Source: an uncultured beta proteobacterium
Lineage (GTDB): Bacteria; Pseudomonadota; Gammaproteobacteria; Burkholderiales; Rhodocyclaceae
Reading direction: 5' to 3'
NCBI GenBank assembly: GCA_903908065.1
Contig: CAIVQO010000063.1
Span: 1-34,176 of the forward strand
Length of the DNA stretch: 34,176 bases
This document shows positions 19,286 to 29,369 of this stretch, one piece after another (position 1 is the stretch's first letter; each line of letters starts with the position of its first letter). The notes beneath the pieces are model-generated. The model searched no databases and had not been told where the DNA came from. It was given only the letters and a program-made list of their open reading frames with translations. A program made the position numbers and the translations under genes.

Positions 19286-21226
19286 TCAGAGCCCCTGACG
19301 TCTGGCGATGGCCATCACGGCAGCGACTGCGGCTTCGATATCCATTTCCGTGGTGTCCACGAGGTCGGCATCGTCGCATTGCCGGAGGGGAGCCACACTG
19401 CGCTGGGCGTCGCGCGCATCCCGATCCTGCAAATCCTGCAAAAGGGCGTGCATGTTAGCAGGCATCCCCTTTCCGATCAACTGTTTATAGCGTCTTTCTG
19501 CACGCGCCTGGGCCGAAGCCGTCAAAAACACCTTGGCGACTGCACCGGGGAATACCACCGAGGCCATATCCCGACCGTCCGCAACCAACCCAGGGAAGCG
19601 CCGGTAGGCCCTTTGCCGGTCGAGCAGCGCGGCGCGCACCGCCGGCAAGGCCGCAACTTTCGAGGCGCCGACCGAGATTTCCTCGGTTCGGATGGCGTCG
19701 GTCACGTCGGCCTCGTCGAGATAAATGCGCCCGGCCGAAAACCGCGCCGGCAGGCTGGCCGCCACCGTCGCCAGGCCGGCCTCGTCATCCAGTGCCTTGC
19801 CGGCGCGCAGGCCGGCCAGTGCGGTAAGGCGATACAGCGAACCGCTGTCGAGATAATGGTAGCCAAAGGCGGTCGCCACGCGTTCCGCCACAGTGCCCTT
19901 GCCCGAGGCCGAGGGACCATCGATGGCGATCACTGGCGCCGCAATTTCAGCAAAGGCGTGGAAGTAGCCGGGGAAGGTCTTGTTCACACAGGCCGGGTCA
20001 TTGATCGTCACCGACACGCCGCCGAGGGCCGCCAGGGAAAAGCACATCGCCATGCGGTGGTCGTCGTAGGTATCGATGGCGGCGCCAGAAATGAAAGTCG
20101 GCGCTGGTGTGACGGCGATTGCGTCTTCGCTGACGTCTACAACCGCGCCCATTTTCTTCAGTTCCATCGCCATGGCAGCTATGCGGTCGGTCTCCTTGAC
20201 CCGCCATGAGGCAATATTGCGAAGTCGGCACGGACCATCCGCAAACAGCGCCACCACGGCCAAGGTCATCGCCGCATCGGGGATGTGGTTGAGGTCAAGG
20301 TCGAACGCCTTTAGCCCGCCGGAAGCCGGCCCGCGCGCCTCGATATGGTTTTCGCCCCACTCGATGCGCGCGCCCATTGTCGCCAGCGCATCGGCAAATT
20401 TGACGTCGCCCTGGATGCTCGCCCGCCCCACACCCTCGACCCGCACCGGCCCGCCGCCGATCGCCCCGGCGGCAAGGAAATACGAGGCCGTCGAGGCATC
20501 GCCTTCGACATGCAGGATGCCGGGGCTGAGGTAGGACTGACCCGCCGGAATCGTGAATCGCTGCCAATCTTCGCGCTCGACCTTGACGCCAAAGCGTGCC
20601 ATCAGGTTCAGCGTGATCTCGACGTAGGGTTTGGAGATGAGTTCGGTACTCATCTCGATCACCGCGCGCTGCCCCGTCAACGGCAGGGCCATCAGCAGCG
20701 CGGTGAGAAACTGCGATGAAACGTCACCGCGCAGGCGGATCGGATTGGCCAGTTCGACCCGCGCCGGATGGATTTCCAGGGGCGGGAACCCTTCGTTGCC
20801 AAGATAGCGGATGTCCGCGCCGATCTGGCGCAAGCCATCGACCAGATCGCCGATCGGGCGTTCGTGCATGCGCGCCACGCCGGACAAGCGATACCGCCCA
20901 CCCGACAAGGCCAGTGCGGCCGTCAGCGGCCGGATCGCGGTCCCGGCATTGCCCATGAACAAGTCCGCCTCGCGCACCGAAAACGCCCCGCCGCAACCTT
21001 CGACGGCCCACGCGTTCGCGGCGATCGCCGTAACGCCAACGCCGACTTTTGCCAGCGCGGCAAGCATCACGCGGGTATCGTCGGAATCGAGCAGGTCGCG
21101 AATCTCGGTGCGGCCCTTGGCCAGGGCGGCAAGCAACAGCATGCGATTCGAGATGCTCTTCGAGCCGGGCAGGCGAACGATGCCGGAAGCCTTGGCCAGC
21201 GGCGGAAGTTTCAGGCTTTCCATCAT
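19286..21226 (-). CDS. aroA-cmk: Fused 3-phosphoshikimate 1-carboxyvinyltransferase / cytidylate kinase
   Basis: One continuous 646-residue frame encodes two enzymes usually made separately. Residues 1-429 are EPSP synthase (shikimate pathway): [10 protein letters not shown] (19-28, Lys23), GNAGTA (92-97, class I, with the usual glyphosate-binding glycine), NHIPDAAM (313-320), RVKETDR (342-348) and KTFPGYF near 416-422. Residues 431-646 are CMP kinase: the P-loop GPSASGKGT (437-445), YLDSGSLYR (458-466) and [15 protein letters not shown] (548-562). The junction [12 protein letters not shown] has no linker. The ATG at 21226 overlaps the tyrA stop as ATGA; a second ATG follows directly. In most relatives aroA and cmk are neighbouring genes, so loss of the intervening stop is the likely origin. 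Confidence 0.96.
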   Translation of the reverse strand: MMESLKLPPLAKASGIVRLPGSKSISNRMLLLAALAKGRTEIRDLLDSDDTRVMLAALAKVGVGVTAIAANAWAVEGCGGAFSVREADLFMGNAGTAIRPLTAALALSGGRYRLSGVARMHERPIGDLVDGLRQIGADIRYLGNEGFPPLEIHPARVELANPIRLRGDVSSQFLTALLMALPLTGQRAVIEMSTELISKPYVEITLNLMARFGVKVEREDWQRFTIPAGQSYLSPGILHVEGDASTASYFLAAGAIGGGPVRVEGVGRASIQGDVKFADALATMGARIEWGENHIEARGPASGGLKAFDLDLNHIPDAAMTLAVVALFADGPCRLRNIASWRVKETDRIAAMAMELKKMGAVVDVSEDAIAVTPAPTFISGAAIDTYDDHRMAMCFSLAALGGVSVTINDPACVNKTFPGYFHAFAEIAAPVIAIDGPSASGKGTVAERVATAFGYHYLDSGSLYRLTALAGLRAGKALDDEAGLATVAASLPARFSAGRIYLDEADVTDAIRTEEISVGASKVAALPAVRAALLDRQRAYRRFPGLVADGRDMASVVFPGAVAKVFLTASAQARAERRYKQLIGKGMPANMHALLQDLQDRDARDAQRSVAPLRQCDDADLVDTTEMDIEAAVAAVMAIARRQGL

Positions 21227-22101
21227 TCCCCCGGCGGCAACAGAGAATCGAGCCAGGCGTCGCGCCGGGCACGGGCGGTGGAAAACAATTGCTGCAAACC
21301 TTCGGCGTCGGCCCCGGCTAGCAACACACGGGCGCGCATCAGTTCCAGCATGTAGGCATCGAGTTCCTGCAGCAAGGCAAGGCGATTGGCGACGCAGATG
21401 TCCCGCCACATTTCCGGATGGCTGCTGGCGATCCGGGTGAAATCACGAAATCCTCCGGCCGCAAAGCCAAACAGTTGATCGGAATTCGAACGCTGGGCGA
21501 AATCATGCACCAGCGCAAACGCCAGCAGGTGCGGCAAGTGGCTCACCGCGGCGAACACACGGTCGTGTTCCTCGGCGGTCAGGCGCGACACCTTCGCCCC
21601 ACAGGCTTCCCAGACTGCCTGCAAGCGGGCGATATCGGTCGGCGCGTTTTCGACCAGCGGAGTCAGCACCACACGCTTGTCGGCGTACAGGTCGAACTTC
21701 GCCGCCGCAACGCCGCTCTTTTCGGCGCCGGCAATCGGGTGCCCGGGAATGAATTGCGCAATCTTGCCGCCGAGGGCGGCACGGGCTGCCGCGACCACGT
21801 CGGACTTGGTGCTGCCACCATCGGTCACCAGCGTGCCTGGCGCCAGGTGGGGCGTCAGCGCAGCAAATGCATTCGGCATCTGTCCAACGGGCATGGCCAG
21901 CAGCACCAGATCGGCATCCCGCAGGGCATCCGCCCAGTCGAGGGCAATCCGGTCAATGGCCCCCAGCGCGAGCGCATCTTCCAGCGCGACACGGGTACGC
22001 CCGAGACCGACGACTTCCTGAACCTTGCCAGCATGCTTCAGGCCCAGCGAAAAGGAGCCGCCGATCAGGCCGACCCCGCAAACCACAAGTTTCTTGAGCA
22101 T
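21223..22101 (-). CDS. tyrA: Prephenate dehydrogenase
   Basis: Converts prephenate to 4-hydroxyphenylpyruvate with NAD(P)+ for tyrosine synthesis; arogenate use is possible in this family and cannot be excluded. The 292-aa protein has the Rossmann GVGLIGG (9-15), [20 protein letters not shown] and the catalytic-domain segment [16 protein letters not shown] with its conserved histidine. No chorismate mutase or C-terminal ACT domain is present, so feedback control probably differs from the E. coli bifunctional TyrA. The start overlaps the hisC stop as TGATG and the stop overlaps the aroA-cmk start, indicating tight translational coupling. Confidence 0.95.
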   Translation of the reverse strand: MLKKLVVCGVGLIGGSFSLGLKHAGKVQEVVGLGRTRVALEDALALGAIDRIALDWADALRDADLVLLAMPVGQMPNAFAALTPHLAPGTLVTDGGSTKSDVVAAARAALGGKIAQFIPGHPIAGAEKSGVAAAKFDLYADKRVVLTPLVENAPTDIARLQAVWEACGAKVSRLTAEEHDRVFAAVSHLPHLLAFALVHDFAQRSNSDQLFGFAAGGFRDFTRIASSHPEMWRDICVANRLALLQELDAYMLELMRARVLLAGADAEGLQQLFSTARARRDAWLDSLLPPGE

Positions 22102-23195
22102 CAGGCGTGCAGAGCTTTCTCCAGGGCATCGAGGAAGATGCGGTTTTCCGCCTCCAGGCCGATGGTGACGCGCAAATGATTGGGCATGCCATAGCCCCCG
22201 ATCGGACGCACGATCACGCCCTGCTTCAGAAGGCGGGAATTGACGCCGGGGGTATCCGGCACCTCGAAGGTGACGAAGTTGCCGTGCGACGGTATGTGGG
22301 CGAGACCGAGCCGCTTCAGGCCGCCGACGATCTGCTCCATGCCGCTGCGATTCGACTCGTAGCTGCGTGCAAGGAATTCGTGGTCATCCAGCGCAGCGAC
22401 CGCACCGGCCAGCGCAAGATTATTTACGTTGAACGGCTGGCGCACGCGGTTCAGCAGGTCGATCACCTCGCTGCGGCCGATGCCGTAGCCGACGCGGAGA
22501 CCAGCGAGACCGTAGATCTTGGAAAAAGTACGCACGACAAGAAGATTGGGGAAATCCTTGATCCAGGCAACCGTATCGGCACGGTCGGCGGGCGCCAGAT
22601 ACTCGGTATAGGCTTCGTCGAGCACCACGCAGACATGCGACGGGATCTTCTCGATGAACGCCCGCACCTCGGCTTGCGGCAGGAAGTTGCCGGTCGGGTT
22701 GTTCGGGTTGGCAATCCAGACCACATGGGTATCGGGACGAATCGCCGCCAGCATGGCAACGGGATCGTGCCCGTAATTTTTCGCCGGAGCGGCGATGCAT
22801 TCGGCTCCAGCCGACATCGACGCCAGCGGATAGACGGCAAAGGCATGGCGGGAAAACACTGCCGAGCGGCCCGGTGCGAGAAAGACGCGCGCGGCAAGGT
22901 CGAGCACATCGTTCGAGCCGTTGCCCAGTACCACCTGCTCCTGGGCGACGCCATGACGTTCTGCAATCGCGGCGATCAGGTCGAACTGATCCGGATAGCG
23001 CTCGATGCCCGACAAGGCTGCCTCGACCGCCTGGCGTGCCTTGGGGCTCATGCCGAGAGGGTTCTCGTTGGACGCCAGCTTGACGATCTTTTCGACTGGA
23101 ATGCCCATCTGGCGCGCCAGCTCCGTGATCGGCTTGCCCGGGATGTAGGGCGAGATGGCGCGGACATAGGAAGGTGCCTGCTCGACGATGCTCAT
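22101..23195 (-). CDS. hisC: Histidinol-phosphate aminotransferase (probably also aromatic aminotransferase)
   Basis: A 364-aa fold-type I PLP aminotransferase. LASNENPLGMSPKA (40-53), NPNNPTGNF (163-171), the PLP lysine Lys226 in TFSKIYGLAGLRVGYG and the C-terminal VRPIGGYGMPNHLRVTIG are standard HisC features. The ATG at 23195 is preceded by AAAGGG at good spacing; the frame extends six codons upstream without a site. Its position between pheA and tyrA suggests it is the HisC2-type enzyme that also transaminates aromatic keto acids, as in the Pseudomonas supraoperon. A separate hisC may exist in the his operon elsewhere. Confidence 0.94.
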   Translation of the reverse strand: MSIVEQAPSYVRAISPYIPGKPITELARQMGIPVEKIVKLASNENPLGMSPKARQAVEAALSGIERYPDQFDLIAAIAERHGVAQEQVVLGNGSNDVLDLAARVFLAPGRSAVFSRHAFAVYPLASMSAGAECIAAPAKNYGHDPVAMLAAIRPDTHVVWIANPNNPTGNFLPQAEVRAFIEKIPSHVCVVLDEAYTEYLAPADRADTVAWIKDFPNLLVVRTFSKIYGLAGLRVGYGIGRSEVIDLLNRVRQPFNVNNLALAGAVAALDDHEFLARSYESNRSGMEQIVGGLKRLGLAHIPSHGNFVTFEVPDTPGVNSRLLKQGVIVRPIGGYGMPNHLRVTIGLEAENRIFLDALEKALHA

Positions 23196-23209
23196 CGTTG
23201 CCCTTTCAT

Positions 23210-24292
23210 TCAATAAACTGCCTTGGGATAGGAGCCGAGAATCTTGACGAAGCCAGCCATGCCGCGCAGTTGCTCCAGAGCACGAACCACGGCATCTTCG
23301 GTGCGATGTCCTTCGATGTCGATGTAAAACACGTATTCCCAGCGGCTGCCGCCGAAGCCCCGAGCCGGTCGCGATTCCAGGCGGCTCATCGAAACGCCGT
23401 TATCGGCAAAGGGGGCCAGCAACTGGTACAGGCCACCCGGCCGGTTCTGCGCCGAGCACACCAGCGAGGTGCGGTCCTTGCCCGAAGGACCGGCATCGTG
23501 CCCGGCGACCACGGCAAAGCGCGTCGTATTGTTGGGGTCGTCTTCGATGTTCCCGGCCAGGATCGTCAGCCCGTACAACTCCGCTGCCGCATCGCCGGCG
23601 ATCGCCGCCGAACCCGCCTCGGCCGAGGCCAGGCGCGCCGCCTCGGCATTGCTCGCCACTGGAACCCGCAGCACCTGAGGCATATTCCGGTTCAGCCATT
23701 CGTGACACTGCGCCAGCGACTGGGCGTGCGAGTAGATGCGGGCCACTTCGCCCTGCCCTCCCTCCCTGGCCATCAGCTGATGGTGGATGGGCAGGTTGAT
23801 CTCGCCGCAGATTTGCAGGGGCGACGACAGCAGGAGATCCAGCGACCGGCCGATCGCGCCTTCGGTCGAATTCTCGATCGGCACCACGCCATAGTGCGCA
23901 TTGCCCGACTCCACCGCCCGGAACACATCATCGATACCGCTGCAGGCCTGCAGGCTGGGCGCGCCACCGAAGTGCTTGCGCGCCGCCGACTCGGAATAGG
24001 TTCCTGCCGGTCCGAGAAAGGCGATGTTGAGCGGTTGCTCCAGCGCCAAGCAGGCAGACATGATTTCGCGCACGATGCGTTGCGCCGCCACTGCCGGGAG
24101 CGGCCCAGGATTGCGCTCGGCGACCCGGCCGAGCACCTGGGCCTCGCGCTCCGGCCGATAGATGTTGCCCTGCTTGATTTCGCCGATGCGGCGGGCGAGC
24201 TTGGCCCGCTCGTTGATCAGGCGCAGCAGCTCGCCATCGATTGCATCGATCTGGTCACGCAGTTTTCCCAGTTCCTGGGAGTCATCCGCCAC
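23210..24292 (-). CDS. pheA: Bifunctional chorismate mutase / prephenate dehydratase
   Basis: Makes phenylpyruvate from chorismate. The 360-aa protein has an AroQ-type chorismate mutase domain (LRDQIDAIDGELLRLINER, 11-29, to about 85), a prephenate dehydratase domain (AFLGPAGTYSE, 91-101; VPIENSTEGAIG, 137-148; NNTTRF, 254-259) and a C-terminal ACT domain for phenylalanine feedback (NRPGGLY, 283-289; ESRP, 306-309). Length is that of the P-protein. The start is a GTG at 24292, two bases after the serA stop and preceded by GAGGG; no ATG fits the family N terminus. It is followed by hisC after 14 bp. Confidence 0.96.
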   Translation of the reverse strand: MADDSQELGKLRDQIDAIDGELLRLINERAKLARRIGEIKQGNIYRPEREAQVLGRVAERNPGPLPAVAAQRIVREIMSACLALEQPLNIAFLGPAGTYSESAARKHFGGAPSLQACSGIDDVFRAVESGNAHYGVVPIENSTEGAIGRSLDLLLSSPLQICGEINLPIHHQLMAREGGQGEVARIYSHAQSLAQCHEWLNRNMPQVLRVPVASNAEAARLASAEAGSAAIAGDAAAELYGLTILAGNIEDDPNNTTRFAVVAGHDAGPSGKDRTSLVCSAQNRPGGLYQLLAPFADNGVSMSRLESRPARGFGGSRWEYVFYIDIEGHRTEDAVVRALEQLRGMAGFVKILGSYPKAVY

Positions 24293-24294
24293 CC

Positions 24295-25479
24295 TCAGCC
24301 CTCCTGCGGCAAATAGCGAACAGCCAGCACTCCCTCGATCCTGGAAATCTCGTCAACCACCTTCTTCGGCACCTTGCTGTCGACATCGACCAGGGTGTAG
24401 GCAACATCCTTTTTCGATTTGTTCATCATGTTGTGGATGTTGAGCTTGGCCTCGGCCATCGCCGTGGAGATCTGGCCGACCATGTTCGGCACGTTGGCGT
24501 TAGCGATTGCCAGGCGGTAGGCAGACTCCCGCGGCATCACCACGTTCGGGAAATTCACCGAATTGACGATGTTGCCGTCGAGCATGTAGTCACGTACTTG
24601 GTCGGCGACCATGAGCGCGCAGTTTTCCTCAGCTTCGCGCGTCGAGGCGCCAAGATGCGGCAAGGCGATCACATGGGCATGGGCATTGACGTGCGGACTG
24701 GGGAAGTCGCACACGTAACAACCCAGCTTCTTCGCATCAAGTGCAGCCAGTACCGCAGCTTCGTCGACCACGCCTTCGCGCGAAAAATTGAGCAGGACAG
24801 CGCCATGCTTCATCTGTTCGATGCTGCCGGCATTGACCATCTTGCGCGTGGCATCGACCAGGGGCACGTGCAGGGTAATGAAGTTGCAGCTCTTCAAAAC
24901 CTCGCCGAGCGAATTGGCGCGTCGCACCTGTGAAGGCAGGCTCCAGGCAGCATCGACCGTGATTTCGGGATCGTAACCGACCACGTTCATGCCAAGCTTG
25001 ATCGCGGCATCGGCGACGAGACAGCCGATCTTGCCGAGGCCGACTACGCCCAGGGTATGTCCGGAGATTTCATAGCCGGCGAAGGTCTTTTTGCCGTCCT
25101 CGACCTTCTTCTCCATTTCCGGGTCCGCGGGGTCGAGCCCGGTGACGAACTTCATCGCGCCGCCAATGTTTCGCGCCGCGAGCAGCATGCCGGCCAGTAC
25201 CAGCTCCTTGACGGCATTGGCGTTGGCGCCCGGCGCGTTGAACACCGGAACTCCGCGCTTGGTCATCTCGCCGACCGGGATGTTGTTGGTGCCCGACCCG
25301 GCGCGGCCGATTGCCATGACGGATTTTGCGATCTCTACACTGTGCAGATCGGCCGAGCGCAGCAGGATCGCATCAGGCTTGGCGACATCCTTGGCGCAAT
25401 GGAAACGTTCCGCCGGCAGGCGCTTGAGCCCGTTCTGCGAAACATTGTTGAGAATCAGAACCTGGAATTGGTCGGCCAT
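24295..25479 (-). CDS. serA: D-3-phosphoglycerate dehydrogenase
   Basis: Oxidises 3-phosphoglycerate to phosphohydroxypyruvate, the first step of serine synthesis. The 394-aa protein has RAGSGTNNIPV near 59-69, the NAD-binding GVVGLGKIGCLVA (144-156) and the catalytic histidine region LPHLGASTREAEENCA. It closes with a short ACT-like domain (LNIHNMMNKSKKDVAYTLVD) rather than the long type with an intervening domain. Serine feedback is therefore possible but not certain. It is 4 bp after serC and 2 bp before pheA, so the serine pathway genes sit together at the head of the aromatic genes. Confidence 0.95.
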   Translation of the reverse strand: MADQFQVLILNNVSQNGLKRLPAERFHCAKDVAKPDAILLRSADLHSVEIAKSVMAIGRAGSGTNNIPVGEMTKRGVPVFNAPGANANAVKELVLAGMLLAARNIGGAMKFVTGLDPADPEMEKKVEDGKKTFAGYEISGHTLGVVGLGKIGCLVADAAIKLGMNVVGYDPEITVDAAWSLPSQVRRANSLGEVLKSCNFITLHVPLVDATRKMVNAGSIEQMKHGAVLLNFSREGVVDEAAVLAALDAKKLGCYVCDFPSPHVNAHAHVIALPHLGASTREAEENCALMVADQVRDYMLDGNIVNSVNFPNVVMPRESAYRLAIANANVPNMVGQISTAMAEAKLNIHNMMNKSKKDVAYTLVDVDSKVPKKVVDEISRIEGVLAVRYLPQEG

Positions 25480-25483
25480 GATC

Positions 25484-26566
25484 TCAACCTTTCTGCGCGG
25501 CGAATTCTTTCATGTACTCGACCAGCGCCTCGACGCCGGCACGCGGCATGGCGTTGTAGATCGAGGCACGCATGCCGCCGACCGAGCGATGACCCTTGAG
25601 CTGGGCCATGCCGCGCGCCTTGGCGCCTTTGAGGAATTCTTCGTCGAGCGCGGCGTCCTTGAGCGTGAACGGGACGTTCATGCGCGACTGGTCTTCTTTA
25701 CGCACCGGGTTGCGGTAGAAATCCGTGGTCGCTAGGTAGTCGTACAGCAGGTTGGCCTTCTCGACATTGTGCTTTTCCATCGCCGCCACGCCGCCGTTCT
25801 TCTTCAGCCACTGGAACACCAGGCCGGCAATGTAGATGCCGTAGGTGGGCGGCGTGTTGTACATCGACTCGGCATCGACATGGGTTTTGTAGTCGAGCAT
25901 CGCCGGCGGCGTCGGTTGCGCCTTGCCGACCAGGTCGTCGCGCACGATGACGATCGTCAAACCGGCCGGGCCGATGTTCTTCTGCGCGCCGGCATAGATC
26001 AGGCCGAACTTACTGACATCGACCGGCTTGGAAAGGATGTTGGAGGACATGTCGCACACCAGCGGCACGTCTCCCGTGTTGGGCGTCCAATGGAACTCGA
26101 CGCCGCCGATGGTTTCGTTGGCGGTATAGTGGACATAGGCAGCGTCCTTGCTGAGCTTCCAGTCGGCCTGGGCCGGGGCATAGGTGAAGCTCTTGTCCTC
26201 GGCGCTGGCAACGACATTGACGTTGCAGAACATCTTGGCTGCCTTGATCGCCTTCTTCGCCCACTCGCCAGTATGCACGTAGTCGGCCATCGGCTTGCCG
26301 CGCAGGAGGTTGATCGGGATCATCTCGAACTGGGCCGAAGCGCCCCCCTGGAGAAACAGCACCTTGTAGTTCGCCGGGATGCCCATCAGCTCGCGCAGAT
26401 CGGCTTCGGCCTGGGCCGCGATGCCCATGAACTCCTTGCCGCGGTGGCTCATCTCCATCACCGAGGTGCCGCTGCCATGCCAGTCGAGCATCTCGTCGGC
26501 CGCCTGTTTCAGCACTTCCTCGGGAAGTGCCGCCGGTCCTGCGCTGAAATTGAAAATACGTGCCAT
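25484..26566 (-). CDS. serC: Phosphoserine aminotransferase
   Basis: PLP enzyme converting phosphohydroxypyruvate to phosphoserine; the same enzyme serves 4-phosphohydroxythreonine formation for vitamin B6. The 360-aa protein has the N-terminal [21 protein letters not shown] (73-82), [11 protein letters not shown] and the PLP lysine Lys196 in [11 protein letters not shown]. The ATG at 26566 follows a strong GGGAGG; the frame extends six codons upstream without support. It begins the serine-aromatic group 108 bp after gyrA, the largest gap but one in this series, so an internal promoter is possible. Confidence 0.97.
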   Translation of the reverse strand: MARIFNFSAGPAALPEEVLKQAADEMLDWHGSGTSVMEMSHRGKEFMGIAAQAEADLRELMGIPANYKVLFLQGGASAQFEMIPINLLRGKPMADYVHTGEWAKKAIKAAKMFCNVNVVASAEDKSFTYAPAQADWKLSKDAAYVHYTANETIGGVEFHWTPNTGDVPLVCDMSSNILSKPVDVSKFGLIYAGAQKNIGPAGLTIVIVRDDLVGKAQPTPPAMLDYKTHVDAESMYNTPPTYGIYIAGLVFQWLKKNGGVAAMEKHNVEKANLLYDYLATTDFYRNPVRKEDQSRMNVPFTLKDAALDEEFLKGAKARGMAQLKGHRSVGGMRASIYNAMPRAGVEALVEYMKEFAAQKG

Positions 26567-26639
26567 CACCAGCCTCCCTATCAAATATTGTTTAGATCGG
26601 ATTACAGATTCAAAGCCTGTGTTTCTGCCACAAAACTCA

Positions 26640-26667
26640 TTGCTTGTCCTTATCCCAAGACAAGCAA
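26640..26667 (-). terminator. Hairpin after gyrA, possible weak terminator or processing site
   Basis: TTGCTTGTC (26640-26648) and GACAAGCAA (26659-26667) are perfect 9-bp complements around a 10-nt loop, placed 8 bp after the gyrA stop. On the minus strand it is followed by ATGAGTTTTG, only a short T-run, so termination would be partial and readthrough into serC is expected. Confidence 0.5.
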
Positions 26668-26674
26668 ATGCAAC

Positions 26675-29254
26675 TTATTCTTCCGGAGACGGCTCCGCAG
26701 CGGGATCTTCGTCTTCGGTTTCGATCACTTTCTCCAGGCCGGCAAGGAAGGTTCCGTCATCCAGGGTGATCAGCGTCACGCCCTGCGTCGAGCGCCCCAT
26801 CACACGAATATCCGACACGCGGGTGCGGATCAGCACCCCGCCCGTCGAAATCAGCATGATCTCCTCGCTGGTATCGCCCAGTGCTGCCAGCACCGCGGCC
26901 ACCACCCTGCCGTTGCGCTCCGAGGTCTGGATCGCGATCATGCCCTTGGTACCACGCCCATGGCGGGTGTATTCGGCGATCGGGGTCCGCTTGCCGAAGC
27001 CGTTTTCCGTGGCGGTCAATACCGTGTAATCCTCGCTGTCGGCCACCAGCATGGATATCACCTGCTGCTCGTCTTCCAGCATCATGCCGCGCACGCCGCG
27101 CGCCTCGCGCCCCATGGGGCGCACATCGTCCTCGGCAAAACGCACCGCCTTGCCGGAATCCGAGAACAGCATCACGTCGCACTGGCCGTTGGTGATGGCG
27201 ACGCCGATCAAATGGTCGCCATCGTCGAGGCCGACGGCGATGATGCCGGCCTTGCGCGGGTTGGCAAAGCTGGTCAGCGGCGTCTTCTTCACCGTACCCA
27301 TCGAAGTGGCCATGAAGACGAAGTGCTCTTCGTCGAATTCCTTGACCGGAAGGATGGCAGTAATCTTTTCCTTCTCTTCGAGCGGGAAAAGATTCACGAT
27401 GGGCTTGCCACGCGAATTGCGTGTGCCTTCCGGCGCCTCGTACACCTTGAGCCAATACACACGGCCACGGTTGGAGAAGCACAGGATGTAATCGTGGGTG
27501 TTGGCGACGAACAGGCGATCGACGAAATCGTCGTCCTTGATCGCCGCAGCCTGCTTGCCGCGCCCGCCCCGACGCTGGGCACGGTAGTCGGCCAGCGGCT
27601 GGCGCTTGATGTAACCGGAATGCGAGAGGGTAACCACCATGTCCTCGCGCACGATCAAGTCTTCAAGGTTGATTTCGGCCGTACTGAGCACGATCTCGGA
27701 ACGCCGTGCGTCACCGAATTGGGCCTTCACCGCCGTCAGTTCTTCACCGATGATGGAGGTGATGCGCTCCGGGCGAGCCAGGATGTCCAGCAGGTCGGCG
27801 ATCTGCTCCATGACTTCCTTGTACTCGGCAACGATCTTGTCCTGTTCCAGCCCGGTCAGGCGCTGCAGGCGCAGTTCAAGTATCGCCTGGGCCTGGGCAT
27901 CCGACAGCATGTAGCCTTGGGCCGCCAGGCCGAATTCGGCACCCAGGCCATCGGGACGGGAAGATTCCGCCGACGCCCGCGCCAGCATCTGCTCCACCAG
28001 GGTCGACCGCCAGGCGCGTCCCATCAGGCCGCGCTTGGCGTCAGCCGGCGTCGGCGCGGCCTTGATCAGGGCAATGATTTCATCGACATTGGACAGGGCG
28101 ACGGCCAGGCCTTCGAGGATATGCCCGCGTTCGCGTGCCTTGCGCAACTCGAACACCGTGCGTCGTGTGATCACCTCGCGCCGGTGAGCCAGGAAGCATT
28201 CCAGCATTTCCTTCAGGTTGAGCAGCCGCGGACGCCCATCAACCAGGGCCACCATGTTCATGCCGAAGGTGTCCTGCAACTGCGTCTGCTTGTAGAGGTG
28301 ATTCAGCACCACCTCGGGCACTTCCCCCTTCTTCAGCTCGATGACCAGGCGCATGCCCGACTTGTCGGATTCGTCCTGGATATGGGCAATGCCTTCGATC
28401 TTCTTTTCATTGACCAGTTCGGCGATCTTTTCCTGCAGCGTCTTCTTGTTGACCTGATAGGGAAGCTCGTCGACCACGATGGCCTGGCGGCCATTTCGCG
28501 GCAGATCCTCGATATGGGTGCGCGCACGCATCACGACGCGTCCACGACCGGTGAGGTAGCCATCCCGCACGCCCGAAACACCATAAATCAGTCCGGCGGT
28601 CGGGAAATCCGGTGCGGGAATGATCTCGATCAGCTGTTCGATACCGGTTTCCGGGCTGCGCAGCAACAGCAGACAGGCATCGACGACTTCATTCAGGTTG
28701 TGCGGCGGAATGTTGGTCGCCATGCCGACGGCGATGCCCGAGGAGCCGTTGATCAGGAGGTTGGGTATGCGCGAAGGAAGGATCAGCGGTTCCTGCTCCG
28801 AGCCGTCGTAGTTCGGACCGAAATCCACGGTCTCCTTGTCGATGTCGATCAGCAGTTCGTGGCCGATGCGCGCCATTCGCACTTCCGTGTAGCGCATCGC
28901 CGCCGCATTGTCGCCGTCTACCGAACCAAAGTTTCCCTGGCCGTCAACCAGCATGTAACGCAAGGAGAAATCCTGCGCCATGCGCACGATGGTGTCATAC
29001 ACCGCCGTATCGCCGTGCGGGTGGTACTTACCGATCACATCGCCAACGATGCGGGCCGACTTCTTGTAGGCTCGATTCCAGTCGTTGTTGAGTTCGTGCA
29101 TCGCGAACAGAACCCGGCGATGCACCGGCTTCAAGCCGTCGCGGACGTCCGGCAAGGCCCGGCCGACGATCACGCTCATCGCATAGTCGAGGTAGGAGTG
29201 GCGCATCTCCTCTTCGAGGCTGATCGGCAGGGTTTCTTTGGCGAACGAATTCAT
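26675..29254 (-). CDS. gyrA: DNA gyrase subunit A
   Basis: The 859-aa breakage-reunion subunit of gyrase. The catalytic tyrosine is Tyr122 in AAMRYTEVR. The quinolone-resistance region reads [11 protein letters not shown] with Thr83 and Asp87; Thr83 is the normal residue in several wild-type proteobacteria, so this alone does not show resistance. The C-terminal beta-pinwheel carries the GyrA box QRRGGRG, and the protein ends in an acidic tail ([13 protein letters not shown]), which modulates supercoiling in E. coli. The ATG at 29254 is preceded by GAGG. It heads the long minus-strand series and is divergent from the MtaD-like gene. Confidence 0.98.
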   Translation of the reverse strand: MNSFAKETLPISLEEEMRHSYLDYAMSVIVGRALPDVRDGLKPVHRRVLFAMHELNNDWNRAYKKSARIVGDVIGKYHPHGDTAVYDTIVRMAQDFSLRYMLVDGQGNFGSVDGDNAAAMRYTEVRMARIGHELLIDIDKETVDFGPNYDGSEQEPLILPSRIPNLLINGSSGIAVGMATNIPPHNLNEVVDACLLLLRSPETGIEQLIEIIPAPDFPTAGLIYGVSGVRDGYLTGRGRVVMRARTHIEDLPRNGRQAIVVDELPYQVNKKTLQEKIAELVNEKKIEGIAHIQDESDKSGMRLVIELKKGEVPEVVLNHLYKQTQLQDTFGMNMVALVDGRPRLLNLKEMLECFLAHRREVITRRTVFELRKARERGHILEGLAVALSNVDEIIALIKAAPTPADAKRGLMGRAWRSTLVEQMLARASAESSRPDGLGAEFGLAAQGYMLSDAQAQAILELRLQRLTGLEQDKIVAEYKEVMEQIADLLDILARPERITSIIGEELTAVKAQFGDARRSEIVLSTAEINLEDLIVREDMVVTLSHSGYIKRQPLADYRAQRRGGRGKQAAAIKDDDFVDRLFVANTHDYILCFSNRGRVYWLKVYEAPEGTRNSRGKPIVNLFPLEEKEKITAILPVKEFDEEHFVFMATSMGTVKKTPLTSFANPRKAGIIAVGLDDGDHLIGVAITNGQCDVMLFSDSGKAVRFAEDDVRPMGREARGVRGMMLEDEQQVISMLVADSEDYTVLTATENGFGKRTPIAEYTRHGRGTKGMIAIQTSERNGRVVAAVLAALGDTSEEIMLISTGGVLIRTRVSDIRVMGRSTQGVTLITLDDGTFLAGLEKVIETEDEDPAAEPSPEE

Positions 29255-29304
29255 TTGGGCGGCCTCGGCCGATACGCGTCAAAGCGACGATGTAAAAGCA
29301 TGTG

Positions 29305-29334
29305 ATTTTAGCATGCGCACCCTGTCCGGGCAGG
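29305..29334 (-). promoter_or_regulatory. Candidate gyrA promoter
   Basis: On the minus strand TAAAAT (29310-29305) is a good -10 match, with CTGCCC as a poor -35 at 17-bp spacing. It would give a leader of about 45 nt. A 13-bp palindrome TTGTCC-G-GGACAA (29335-29347) lies just upstream, between gyrA and the divergent gene, and could be a binding site. Tentative. Confidence 0.3.
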
Positions 29335-29369
29335 TTGTCCGGGACAAGCAAATCTGGTTGAATCCAAAC

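Noticed and set aside
21227-21409. N-terminal extension of the AroA-Cmk fusion by 61 codons
   Set aside because: It overlaps tyrA in another frame and precedes a normal EPSP synthase N terminus.
26871-26930. GyrA residue Thr83 as possible quinolone resistance (the codon itself lies near 29006)
   Set aside because: Thr at this position is the wild-type residue in many proteobacteria, and Asp87 is unchanged.
25769-29305. A 1178-codon plus-strand open frame opposite serC and gyrA
   Set aside because: It lies entirely antisense to two certain genes. It has no recognisable domain, its composition is rich in His, Gln, Gly and Asp as expected from the complement of GC-rich codons, and there is no plausible ribosome-binding site.
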